NCBI RefSeq assembly: GCF_019578655.1
Contig: NC_063264.1
Span: forward strand, 6,427,213 to 6,491,212
Direction of reading: 5' to 3'
Source: Ricinus communis
Lineage: Eukaryota; Streptophyta; Magnoliopsida; Malpighiales; Euphorbiaceae
Length of the DNA stretch: 64,000 nt
The notes beneath the pieces are model-generated. The model worked only from the letters and a program-made list of their open reading frames with translations, did not search any database and had not been told where the DNA came from. Position 1 is the stretch's first letter, and the number at the start of each line of letters is the position of its first letter. This document shows, piece by piece, positions 13,063-25,023 of the stretch. A program made the translations under genes and the position numbers.

Positions 13063-14059
13063 CTTCCTCTAGATTTAAAATTTCTTCAAGTAGGAAGATG
13101 ATTAATCATCACTCTCCCCTTCTTGAAATCCTCCTTAGATCTTAAAAAGAGTGATGAAAATTAAATTAAAGTATTTATAAAAAAATTATAGAGAAAATAA
13201 TAGCGTACAAATGTAGAGAGCATATAGGAGAAATCTCTCATCCTTCTCCTATAGAATTAGGTTCGCAGAGATATATATAGAGAAGAATATCTCTAAGAAT
13301 AAGTATACCTAATATAAGTCTATCTAATAGATAAGACTATAGGTATCCTTATATACACCAAATACTATCCCATAAATAACTCTTAATATAAATCCTAATA
13401 ATTATATAAAATAACTAAAATGTTTTTCAGCCAGACCTTGCAAATAGCAGTCTATGGGTCTTAATCTTGGGTCTTGACACAAACATATCTAATTAAATTT
13501 TTTTTCGAGTATTTTAGCTCCATATTTTTCTCTCTTGGCTAATATTATATGAAAATAGACAATTAAACTTAAGTGAGATCAAAAAATATTTTTTCACCAT
13601 ATTATATATAAACATTATATTACTGAAGTTCTAAAATATCATAAATATCTATATATAATTTGAACCTATCGTGTATTAAATTTTAAAAATGAAATAATCA
13701 ATTAATCATCATATCTATTCGAGTGAAAACATTCCTTGTGGTTTCTTCAATTTTTATCTTTTTTTTTCCGCAGTTAATTCTAATAATAAGTACCTTTATT
13801 TTTAACTCCAACAGTTATGGTAAGTGATTTCTTAATATATAACATATATATAAATTAATTTTACAAATATTGTAAACTTAAATTAGAAAATATATTAATT
13901 GCAGAATACATTTAACTGTTTCCATTTCAATATAAAAAATATTATGGTTAAGAATGTGGACTGATATTATTGTGTGTCCTTGGATAATGCATGTAAAACA
14001 AAGGCTATTTTAGTAAATTTGTAACCCGAAAGATTCTTGAGTTCCCTGAGTGGCTCTTC

Positions 14060-14068
14060 TATATAAAG
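14060..14068 (+). promoter_or_regulatory. TATA box of the DUF761-like gene
   Basis: TATATAAAG stands about 140 bp before the ATG at 14208, which would put transcription start near 14095 and leave a leader of about 110 nt with a CTT-repeat just before the start codon. Confidence 0.55.
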
Positions 14069-14207
14069 ACATAAACTTGAAGGATTTCTGACATACCAAC
14101 CAAACCCATAACATACTCAACCACCAAATTAACCCTCTCAAGTGCAAACTCCACCATAACTTCTTTCTTTCTTTCTTCTTCTTCTTCTTCTTCTTCAAGC
14201 AAAGAAC

Positions 14208-14948
14208 ATGGAACAAATAGAGCATCAGAATCTCAGACCCTTAGGCCCGTTCTCAAAGTATCAGTTTCTAAAGAAAATGACCCAATTGTTAGTTTCGCTT
14301 TCAGTTTTTTCTTTACTGCTATCCAACTTATCTTCTCGTCTTTCTTTTCTCCATTCTTTCAACTTCTACTACTTCTCTACTGTCCCTGTCCAGTTTTTCA
14401 GCCACAACATTGACAAGAAATGTATGTTCCTTCTCTGCAATGGACTCCTCGTTTTCGTCGCGAAACTTTCAGGTTTCGTCAATTCATCATCAACGAATTC
14501 TTATAACAACATTGAGGCTATCAAGATTAACTATGAGGAATATGAAGCTTCACCAATGGTACTGGAGTCAAAAGTGACATTGCTTGAGAAGGAAGAAAAT
14601 AACAATGTTAATGGTGAAAATGATCAAGAAACAGGAGATCATAGAGAAACCCAACAAGAAGAGTTGAATGTAGAAGATGGAGGAAATCAAGAAAAGGAGA
14701 ATGGGTTCTTGATTATTGAACAAGAAGGGAAAGAAAGTGAAGTTTTTTTTGTTGAAGAAAATGATAAAGAAGAGGCTATAGAGTTTGATGACAAATTTCC
14801 TGTCCTTGATCAGGAAGAAGAAGAATATGAAGATGAACATGGCATGTTGAGTGTTGAGGAATTGAACAAGAAATTTGAAGAATTTATTAGAAAGATGAAA
14901 GAAGAAATAAGGATTGAAGCTCAACAGCAACTAGTCCTGGTTAATTAA
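14208..14948 (+). CDS. acidic plant protein, DUF761-like C-terminus
   Basis: A single-exon gene of 246 aa with a clear ATG and an upstream TATA box. The N-terminal third is hydrophobic: one helix at about 27-47 and another hydrophobic stretch at about 73-88 containing CMFLLCNGLLVFVAK, a phrase found in plant proteins of the DUF4408/DUF761 (cotton fibre expressed) type. The middle (about 110-210) is very Glu/Asp/Asn-rich and probably disordered. The C-terminus (about 214-238, LSVEELNKKFEEFIRKMKEE) is an amphipathic helix like the DUF761 tail. Function is unknown; I infer only a membrane-associated protein with an acidic cytosolic or luminal region. Family assignment is by remembered motif. Confidence 0.75.
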   Translation: MEQIEHQNLRPLGPFSKYQFLKKMTQLLVSLSVFSLLLSNLSSRLSFLHSFNFYYFSTVPVQFFSHNIDKKCMFLLCNGLLVFVAKLSGFVNSSSTNSYNNIEAIKINYEEYEASPMVLESKVTLLEKEENNNVNGENDQETGDHRETQQEELNVEDGGNQEKENGFLIIEQEGKESEVFFVEENDKEEAIEFDDKFPVLDQEEEEYEDEHGMLSVEELNKKFEEFIRKMKEEIRIEAQQQLVLVN

Positions 14949-16986
14949 ATTAATAATCATCTGAAAGCAAAAATATCAAGCAAGAAAATAAAGAAGCAAG
15001 CAACATTATAGCTAGTAATTTGTCTCTTATAAAGCTTGTAAATTAAGCATTTCTAGCAGGTTCTCTTTTTGTAGAAATTAGCTAGATTTTCTATCAAAAG
15101 TTATATATATTTTTTCTGTTTTTCTTTCCTTTCAATTGGGACTTTATATATATTCTATCTTGCTTGTAAAATCATAAAGAAATTAATATATTTAGTATTG
15201 AAGCAATGGCATGGTTCAGGATCTGTTTTCATTTTCAATCTCATCATAACAAAATAAAAACAAGACTACATTTGATTCATTATCAGGATGATTAACTACA
15301 AAGTCAACCAATAAAAAATAAACTAATTACATCAAGTAATTAGTCAATCATTATATTTGTTTATTTAATGTGTTTTATTTATTTATATATATATAAATGT
15401 TATTGATGGTTATAACTAAACATATGGTTCATATTTCATGATAAATTAATTCTGAATTAATGTTTTGCCCTTTTGGAGGGCTAAGCCACACAAGGGTACA
15501 TATGATGCTTAGGAATCAATTTAGTGTTGTGATTATGACTGACATCAAAGGCCCATTTTGACAATGATAGTGTAGCTTAAATATGAGATAATGCCACATT
15601 TGTGAGTTAATTTTTTTGTCTATCATCCTTAGGTTTTCTTTTTCCTTAGGTGCGTACTCCATGTAAAGCTTGTTCATAATTGGCCCCCTTGTCTCGGGAA
15701 CTTGATCTTTTTTGGTCGAAACACTATGCAAATAGTAATGCTTTTTTGTGGGAACAAATCATGATTCTAAGGTTTCATTATAAGTAGTAGAGTACCATGC
15801 TACAATAATGGACTTGTTAATAGTTACACAATTAATCCTTGTATAAACCATGGTGTCTTTATAAGATGTATATATCAAAAGTAGGTTGATAATAAATTTG
15901 TTTCTAGAAAACAGATTAAACATTTATATATCATCAATTGAGTTAATTGATAAAGAATAAAGAAATAGAATTGCAAACAAGACCCATCAAAACAAAATTG
16001 CAAGAAATAGAAGTAAAGTAAGGAAACACATAAAGCTTTCCACGTGCTTCGTTTTCTTGAATCCAAACAACCCCTCCATTGACAAACATCAAAATCTACT
16101 TCCACTTCCACTTCCACTTGATAAAGTATATGTGGGTGACAAAAAAATAACCCCAAAATGTGACCCATAAAAATTAAAATTAAAGTTAAAAAGCTCATGA
16201 TTTTTAAAATTTCAACCCTCCAAATTGACACATGTCACCAATCATTTGGAATGGAATCTTACCCTTCAAATTTCCCCCATTTTATATAACATCTTTCAAC
16301 AGCCAATTCTTTTTATCTTAACGACTGCCACTCTTGAATCTTATAATGAGGAAGAAAGAATAATAAATCGAGTTTTAATCTTTACAAGAATTGAAACATC
16401 AGTGGAGCATTGAATTATGTTAAATTAATAGAAACTTATTATCTATGATGAAAGTAAAAAAATAATAATAATAATTATTATTATCTTTATTGTAGAATTT
16501 ATCTTCAGTAAACTTCCAGCAAATTTTAAAAATAATATAGTTTAATTTGATTAAACTGTAAAAGCCTAATTCTTGTTTTTAAAGAAAATATCTGAAGAAT
16601 CATGGACAAAAACCCCATATATGTCAAAAAGCTTCTTCTATTATTAGTTTTCTAGAGCATCAAAACATTAAGAAAAAATAAAAATAAAAATAAAAAATTG
16701 TCTGTATATAGTTTGAAAGAGACGACAGAACAATGCCACTCTTACACACTGACTATTGTACGGCAACATGTGGCTGAAGAATCTGTCTGCCTTCTTTCCA
16801 CTTATGTGGATACAAACCCAACACATTTCATTTTCATTTCTTCTTTGTGGATTCACATCACAAAACACAAAGTTCACTGTTTCCATATCTTTGGAAGGGT
16901 CCCTTCTCTTCTTCAATATTGGCCTCAATCACTCGATTCAAAGAAATAATTGTTCGATCAACTCATCAATGTCTTAAGCTCTCTAT

Positions 16987-17006
16987 CTAGCTAGCTAGCT
17001 AGCTAG
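16987..17006. repeat. (CTAG)5 self-complementary repeat
   Basis: Five exact CTAG units followed by CCGGCC. The unit is palindromic, so the tract can fold on itself. Confidence 0.95.
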
Positions 17007-18145
17007 CCGGCCTGCCTATAACACATCAAATATAATATTGGAAGGTTGATTGATGAGTGAATTTCAAAAGACTCATTTATTTTTGTGAAAAACTGTCAAT
17101 AGTGATTGATATATATTAATATTAAATAACTGATTATTGAATGTTAAAATATACATATTATTTTCTTATATGTTGCAATCTGGTAAGTATAATTAGCCAT
17201 TTTTGTGTTGAGAGTATGCTTGCGGTGATCTACTTGTCGTAATATACCCACTTTCATGGAGAACTAAAAGTCTTGCATATGGTTAGACTATTTAGAGTAG
17301 ATGGTTATAATGTTTTAACTTATCAGAGAAGGGTTCTAAGCATTTAAGATTAATCTCTTATCTGGATTAATCTTTCTTCTAAGTGACAGTCTAATTCATT
17401 TGATGACAATGGATTGTCTATTTAAAGGTAGTATTGGAGTTCAGATCTCACATTTGATAATCTTCTCCCATAATACATTAATTAAATGATTGCTAAGTGA
17501 AAAGGATAGAGCTAGCCAATAATCACTTGAAGACATCAAATTAGCATAGCTGTAGCATAGGAACAGTATCATTTTTAGCTTCTTCTTGGAAAAGTGCTTG
17601 TCCTGAGGTAATCGATAAGAAAAAACAAAAAAAGAAAAAAAAAAAAAGAAAGAAGAAAGAAAGAAAGAAAATCTGTACTTGTGTACCAATTTTAAGTGTA
17701 CCTACAAGTGACATCAAAATATGGTGATGAGTATCAGATTGGAAAAGATCAGGAATCAAGAAATGGGCATTTGGTTCTAATAATCTGGCTTTATATTCTT
17801 GAATATACACTTCATAAAAGCAAGAAAAGCAATAGGCTATGCATGTAAGATATGATCTTCCAATTCATTGAACAATAATGGCAATGAATGATAATTTATG
17901 AAGTGGGGTTAAGAAATTGAACGAGGGCCCAGAAATAATAAGAACAATCCAATTCTGAAAGCCATAGAACATAAAAGCAATATAGAATAACTCTAACATA
18001 GAAAGATAAACCATCATTTTCAATACCAAACAGTAGTTCCAGTAGATTCAGACAATAAAGAAATAAAGACATATGGCGAGGAAAACCTTCATTTTCTTTT
18101 CATAATAATTTCTTTTTGCTAAATTTCAAGATATATGGCTGCAGA

Positions 18146-18186
18146 AACCCTTTCATGAAGGTTGCAGAAACCTTCATGAAAGGGTT
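18146..18186. repeat. perfect 18-bp inverted repeat (hairpin)
   Basis: The left arm AACCCTTTCATGAAGGTT (18146-18163) and its exact complement (18169-18186) are separated by the 5-nt loop GCAGA. There is no mismatch. The short words GCAGAAACC occur both before the left arm and across the loop. Confidence 0.95.
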
Positions 18187-18279
18187 CAAATTAGGTCCTG
18201 CCGTTTTCCTGTTGAGAACATTTATTATAGCCCTAAATTAAATGATATTGGGTATGGAAAGGAAAACCATTTGGAGCCA

Positions 18280-18317
18280 GAAACCCTAATTCTTAACACC
18301 CTTTAAATTAGGGTTTC
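18280..18317. repeat. 12-bp inverted repeat with telobox words
   Basis: GAAACCCTAATT (18280-18291) is matched by its exact complement at 18306-18317 across a 14-nt loop. Both arms contain the AAACCCTAA telobox-type word. Confidence 0.9.
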
Positions 18318-19986
18318 AATTTAGTCCTGGGACTTAGTTATGGGCACATTTATTATCATTATTCTCCCCAATTCTTCTATTCATCTAACACGTCGATTAT
18401 TTTGGTGTCAACCAACATGATTTTTGGCTGTAGGAATTTGTGGTGATGAAAGTTCTGGAAATTGGTATCAAGGGCAACTTAATTACTATGAAATCATGTA
18501 TGACCACAACATCTTAAACCACTTGGAGATTGAGCAGATGAAAATCAATGTTGTGCAACATGATAAGTAAGCATTTAAGCACCATAAAAGGAGTAAAATT
18601 AAATCAAGTGCCATTGCCCCTCTTTTGATGGCAGAGTAGTTTTCATCCATAGAGAGACAGACATTTTAGCAATATATACTGCGACCGAAATATTATCATA
18701 GAACTCATAAGGTCTTTTATAATTATCAAATATTATGAAATTAGAAGTGATAAAATTTATTGTATTACGCTTCTTATATAGTCAATAATAAATATATAAT
18801 AAAATAAGTTTATAAATAAAAAATAATATTATCTTGTCATAATTTAATAACTTTCATATATTTAGGATATTTTCTTTAAATTTTTTTAAATGTATGAGCT
18901 ATAGAATTGAAGGATATGGTGAAAGTTTATAAATTCTTTTTTTTTTTAATAGAAAAGACGGACACTATTATTAATGGTGTTAATCAAAGTAATTAATAAA
19001 ACTTTCTTAACTAATGTGCATAAAAAAATGTATTATATTTTCCTCGATATTAAAAATCTAATTAATTACTTTTAAAATGTGGATATTGTGAATTTAAGTC
19101 TCTATTAATTGAGTTACAACTTTTTATGTGTATACAAAAAATATTATTATTATTATTATTATCTTCTTTCATCTTAGTTGATATGTTACTTATATTTATT
19201 AATCTGTTAGTATATTATTATATTAAACAAATCACAAACAATAAGATAAATTTGAATTTTTTGAATTAAAGATATTTCAAGATTTATACACTTTTTTATA
19301 AATTAAATTTATAATAAAATATAATAATAGAAATATAATTACTTCATCATTAATTTCTTACTATATAAAAAAAACTTTTCATTTTCTCTCTATCTTCTCC
19401 ACCTTTTTGTTACCTTTCCCTTTCCTTCTATGCCATATGCCTTCTCCTCTCTCTCTCATTTCTTCTACCCATGTATATTTTTTTAAATAGAACATAAATT
19501 TATTAAAAATAACTTTCTTTTCTCTTTTTTGGTTTCATCATGATTTTGTAGGTATAAGTAATCACCATGAGAGGCTACATCATAATCTACGTACAATCAG
19601 CATCAGTGCATGTGGCCTGACCCAAATTTTTGGTGCTAATTGTGACTTCCTTCACTAAATGTCACTTTTTTTCTTCCTATATATATTCATCCAACTAATC
19701 ATATAACTTTGTGCAATAATAGTGAATGTCTTTATTATAATTTTCCTTATTCCTCTAACCAAAAAAATAAAAAATAAAAAAAATTCAATACGTGTCCAAC
19801 AGAAACTCCTACCATGTAATATAAAACTCTTATAAGAAATTTCGAAATTAATCTATCTTGATATCTTAATGAGTGAACGAATGTATAAAATCAAGAAATT
19901 CATAATTAACTTAATTTAAGAAGTTTAGCATAAATAACATTGTGTTGGGTTGCAATTTATAAATTTACAAAAATTTATTTATAAAT

Positions 19987-20645
19987 ATGTTTTGTAATGT
20001 TTGTGAGTTAGTATTTATAAGTGTATGAACCATTTTTATAGAAAATGATAAATTCATATAAAGTCGATCTTTCAAAAAATTATAAGGCTACTATTATATA
20101 GATTAATTATCACAGAGAAACGTTAAAAATAATATAAATATTCTAAATTAATAATTTGAGAAAGTTTAATATTTATAAAATAAATGAATTAAACTATAAA
20201 GTAAATATACAAATGATATGATCAATGAAAAATTATATGATAAAAATAATATTTATTTCAGTCAATTACTTAGTAATTTTTTTATTTAATCATAAGCATA
20301 TATCTAATGAACGAGATGATGATGTTCTTTTTTCTTTAATTACTCAAGCTAATCATGTAACTAAAGTTTCTTTTACCAACATAAATTGAAATAAAGATAA
20401 TGTTTCTCATATATTTAATTTCAATATTTTTATAATAATAATTATTATTAAATTAATATAATGGCCAAATAACAATAATAACTGAAATAAATAAATATAT
20501 GAAAGTAAAGAAATCATTCATCAAATAAAAAGATAACAAGGTTCATACATAAATAAATAGGCTAAATTAAATACTTAAAAAAATTAGTCTAATATATTTA
20601 ACCCAATCATCATGATAATTAAATAGAAAGATATAAAAATAAATC
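19987..20645 (+). repeat. dispersed non-coding repeat, copy 2
   Basis: The partner of 12455-13062, in the same orientation, with the same ordered landmarks but several indels and many substitutions. No open frame. Confidence 0.65.
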
Positions 20646-23050
20646 TAAAAATAAATAGGCTATTTGAAAATATTCGGACTTTAGTTCAGATTTGAAACTA
20701 TGCTCATTTCTATGAATTTAAGTGTTTATTTCTATTTATACATTAGACCGGTAGATGATTAATATATATTTATTTATTTTAAATAATAAAATAAGTGACA
20801 GTATCAAAATATAATATTCATACATATATACTATTCTTTTATCGGTTATGATGTATATACCAAATCTAAATTTAAAAATTTTCCAAACTTAAAATAAAAA
20901 TGAAACGTAAAACATGAAAGACAGTTTTCATTGGTAACTAGAAGACTGGACCGGAGTACCAGCTAATTATGATGCGTTCGGTCCTATCTAATACTTTCTC
21001 CAGTCCTCGATGACTAATGGATCTTGCAAAATCTGGAAAACCTTTTGATATGAATGTGATTAATATATACATTCTCTGGTCCATCATAATTAGCTACAAT
21101 TGGTTCAATGGCCTACCAAAAGATATGACTTAGGCTCAATATAGCCAACTAAAGCTCAGGCCCAACTCTCTATATTGGGCTATACATCGAAATTTCTTAG
21201 CCCAAACATGTAACAAAATCCAGCTCAAGTTCAACAGGCCTGATTATCAAAGAAAATGATCCTGTTGGTTGTACATAAAGAGCATTTTCAACAAAATTTC
21301 TTATATATTTCCTTATTAAATTCTTTTTTAGTTTAAATATTTATATGTTTGAATAACTCTCTATTTTATTATTTATTAATTAAAAATAAATATGAGAGAA
21401 TATGACTTTTAAAGAAAAAAAAGAGGAATAATAAAATATTCTTAAAGGTGTTTTTCCTATTTTTAAATTTAAGAAGCAAAAAATATCTCTTTTAAACAGT
21501 TTTAATTAAAGAGTATAAATCAAAAAGTCTCTTAATTATAATAAAGAAACATATGATTTAAGAGTTGTTTGGATGCTCTAAATAACACGAGGCAACTAGA
21601 CTATATTCTTTAATTCAAAGAGTATTGGTTGAAAAATAGTTAGCTATCAACGATAAATTTTTTGATTAATTTTAAATTTTAAATTTTTGCAAGGAAATTA
21701 ATAAAAGTACTAGAGAACGCTACCAAACCCTTCGTCCCAATGGCTAGGTCAGTAAAAGTACTAAAGTACAATAAAATTAAGGTGACGTTTGATAAAACTG
21801 AAATTTAAATGCTGAAAAATTAAAGTTGAATTTTCAAAGCTAAATATATTAAATACCGAAGATTTAATTGTTCAATCTAATTAATATATTTAATAACTGT
21901 CAGTATTAAAATTATTAAAGTTGTTAATTTAACATATTTAACTTTGTGCTATTGATTTTAAATTTTAAATTTTAGTTATTAATACAATTTTAAAATAATT
22001 AAAAAATAAAAATCATAAATAAAAGTATTTAGGAAAAATAACTATAATATGAAGGTAATATTTATAATAAATGTTTAAAAGAAAATTATTAAATCTTAAA
22101 TGTATAATACAAATAATAATAAAATAAAGTTTTAATTATATAAGACGAAGGAATTGAAAATTTAACTTTAACTCGAGTGATTTGTCACTAATAAAAATTT
22201 AGAGTTTAGATTTTTTAATTATAAAATTTAAGAGTTAAATAACCGTAAGTAATTATAAAAAAATCTTAAGATTTAGAGTCTCAAATTTGTCATAATGAAA
22301 TTTAAAAAAAAAATCAAAATTATAAAAGTTACTGTAACAAAACATCTTAGAAATTCAATAATTGAACGTATTGACTAGAAATTTTAAGTTAGACATCTTT
22401 ATTTATTATTTTTTATTTGATATTTTTAACCCAATTGAAACTTTTAATTTGAGTCTGTAATATATTATCAAATCAATTTAAAACTAATAAAGAATTTTAA
22501 TTTTAAATTATCGAAAACCCTCTAAGTTGCCTAAGTATTGTATGTCGGGTTCATGTAAACGTACATTTATATAGAGTTTGAAGTTATAAGCAACTTTGGA
22601 ATATTCTTCTTGAATATGTAATATTTCTAGATACTCACTTATCTTTTCTAGGATAAGCTTTTAGGCATGATTATAATCTGGGTAAAAATCTCTTTTTGTT
22701 CAACCTCTCAAACTTGGCCTATTCTGATATCTATGATCTGTTTGACGTGCTAAGATATGCATTTGGCAATCAATTATAATAAGCTTTCTAGTTCAGAAAC
22801 TCAATCAAAGAGAGTTATTATATACTATTCAGTTAAAGTCTCTCAAGTGTCTGGAAACTCAAGTTTCAATGAGCACAAATTTTTTATATACTTGACACGT
22901 TTTAAAGCTTGCTGTCACCTTTGCTTGTTTTAATATAAAAAGACAGAAACTTGATGATGAATCTGATGCAAGGGACTGAGTCGCATTCATGTTGAACAAA
23001 GAGATCAAATGCAAGAAAAAAACAAAAAGACTAGTAAATGCTATGATGCA

Positions 23051-23122
23051 TTAGCATATGATTAATGAATCGATCAATTAATTAATTTAGCATATGATTA
23101 GTCAATCGATTAATTAATTAAT
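23051..23122. repeat. 36-bp tandem repeat upstream of P450
   Basis: Two near-identical 36-bp units, each starting TTAGCATATGATTA and continuing through an ATCGAT-like word to ATTAATTAATTAAT, lie about 270-340 bp before the P450 start codon. Confidence 0.85.
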
Positions 23123-23391
23123 CCTTGAGATCATGCTTGATTATTTACTTTTTTCTCAAGTTAATTAATGATTCTCCTTCATGTCTACAGACACACATGT
23201 TGAGTGTCCAACTGTACCAATAATCATAATCAATACTTCCTTCGGTAGTATGAAGATTCGATCCATGTATAAGACAACTCAAGAATTAAAAATAAAAGTT
23301 GATACTTAGTTTAAGTATTTACCTCCATAAATATGGATGAACTGCTACTCTGCCCGTAAGTCTCGTTCCTTGAAAGTTGTCTATCTTCGCC

Positions 23392-25023
23392 ATGGAATAT
23401 CAGTTCCCTTTCTTCCCAATTCTTTTCACCTTCCTTCTCTTCATCTTCATGGTATTCAGAATATGGAAGAAGTCAAAAACCAACCACCCAGCTCCACATC
23501 TTCCACCAGGACCATGGAAGCTACCTCTAATAGGCAGCATGCACCATTTAGTTGGCTCCCAACCCCATCACCGCCTAAAAGATTTGGCCAAAAAATATGG
23601 ACCTCTTATGCACCTTCAACTCGGGGAACTTACCAACATCGTGATATCTTCACCCGAGATTGCTAAAGAAGTGATGAAAACCCATGATGTTGTCTTTGCA
23701 CAAAGGCCTCATCTCCTTGCTGCCAGTGTTACAAGTTATAATTACACCGACATTGCATTTGCACCCTATGGTGATTATTGGAGACAGATGCGAAAACTTT
23801 GCACGCTTGAGCTACTAACTGCGAAACGCGTGCAGTCATTCAGATCAATCAGGGAAGAAGAAGTATCAAGACTTATGAGATCCTTGTCTTCAAGCGCAGG
23901 ATCACCTATCAACTTTAGCAGGATGTTCAATTCTTTGACCTATAGCATCATTTCAAGAGCATCGTTCGGTAAGATTTGGAAGGGGGAAGAAATATTCATA
24001 CCAATTGTTAAGAAACTGATAGTAGCAGCTGGAGGTTTCACTCTTGCTGATGTCTATCCTTCTGTCAAATTGCTTCATTGGATTAGTGGGATGGCGCCTA
24101 GACTCAAGAGAATCCATCACATAGTAGATAACATATTCCAGAACATCATCGATGACCATAGAACTAAAAGGGCAGCAGCAAATTCCAGTGTTGAGGGTGA
24201 AGGAGATCTTGTAGATGTCCTTTTGAATTTCCAGGCTCAGGAAGACCTTGCGGTCCCTATAACAAACGACAACATAAAAGGAATTATCCTGGTGAGTGCC
24301 TTTTTTCTTTCATATCATGTTGCTATGTATAAAAGCATTGATTTTGATCCTCTTTCTTCAAAAATAAACATTTAATGCGGACTATGATTCCGACTTCAGG
24401 ATACTTTCGTCGCCGGTAGTGAGACGTCATCTACAACTGCAGAATGGGCAATGTCTGAGCTACTTAAAAATCCAAGAGTGATGGAGAAGGCACAAGAAGA
24501 GGTGAGGAGAGTGTTTGGTGAAGAAGGAAATGTTCATGAAGGACGACTCCACGAGCTCAACTACTTAAAGTGGGTAATCAATGAAACTCTAAGATTGCAC
24601 CCTCCTATTCCCTTGTTACTTCCAAGAGAATGTAGAGAGAGCTGCGTGATTAATGGTTACGACATTCCAGTAAAATCCAAGGTAATTGTGAATGTATGGG
24701 CGATTGGAAGGGATCCCAATTGCTGGATGGACGCTGAGAAGTTCTATCCGGAGAGATTCCAGGATTGTCCCATCGATTATAAGGGGACTCATTTTGAGTT
24801 TCTCCCATTTGGTGCTGGAAGAAGGATGTGTCCAGGAATATTGTTTGGCATTATAAATGTGGAGTTTCCACTAGCGCAGTTGCTGTACCATTTTGATTGG
24901 AAACTACCCACTGGAGTGAAGCCAGAAACTTTTGACATGACTGAAGATTTTGGTGCTGTAGTGAAGAGGAAAAGTGACCTCTACGTAATTCCTATGCCAT
25001 TCCTTCCTCCACCTGTAAAGTAA
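23392..25023 (+). CDS. cytochrome P450, CYP71 clan (CYP71D/BE-like)
   Basis: A complete heme monooxygenase of the endoplasmic reticulum. Exons 23392-24291 and 24400-25023, joined in phase 0 across one GT-AG intron, give 507 aa, the usual length. Visible in order: N-terminal membrane anchor (about 7-23), Pro-rich hinge LPPGPWKLP (37-45), I-helix AGSETS (305-310) right after the splice, ExxR (362-365), PERF (417-420), heme loop [10 protein letters not shown] with Cys444 as iron ligand. The single intron before the I-helix codons is the standard CYP71 position. The best match in style is CYP71D/CYP71BE, whose members mostly oxidise terpenoids or phenolics; the substrate cannot be read from sequence. 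No terpene synthase or second P450 is nearby, so no cluster is evident. An upstream in-frame TTG at 23377 is not the start; the ATG at 23392 is. Confidence 0.95.

Larger units (their letters stand above)
10266..14207. other. intergenic DNA with a dispersed repeat copy
   Basis: Mostly AT-rich. It includes a TTTTC tract near 11491-11520 and the first copy of a dispersed non-coding repeat (about 12455-13062). The sequence after it, to about 13520, has moderately complex text that may be a longer part of the same element. The hydrophobic minus-strand frame at 10801-11061 is not a recognised protein. Confidence 0.5.
14949..23391. other. long gene-poor interval
   Basis: More than 8 kb without a supported gene. 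Notable contents are a CTAG-repeat (16987-17006), a perfect hairpin at 18146-18186, a telobox inverted repeat (18280-18317), a TTA tract near 19143, the second dispersed-repeat copy (19987-20645), and a 36-bp tandem repeat just upstream of the P450 gene. Text at about 16690-17010 and 17800-18660 is more complex than its surroundings and could be transcribed, but no protein or known small RNA is evident. Confidence 0.45.

Noticed and set aside
14568..14930. minus-strand frame rich in Phe
   Set aside because: Complement of the Glu/Asp-rich part of the gene at 14208.
16914..16940. miR171-like text: the complement of this stretch reads GTGATTGAGGCCAATATTG
   Set aside because: It lacks about three central bases of miR171, and I find no partner arm nearby to form a precursor hairpin.
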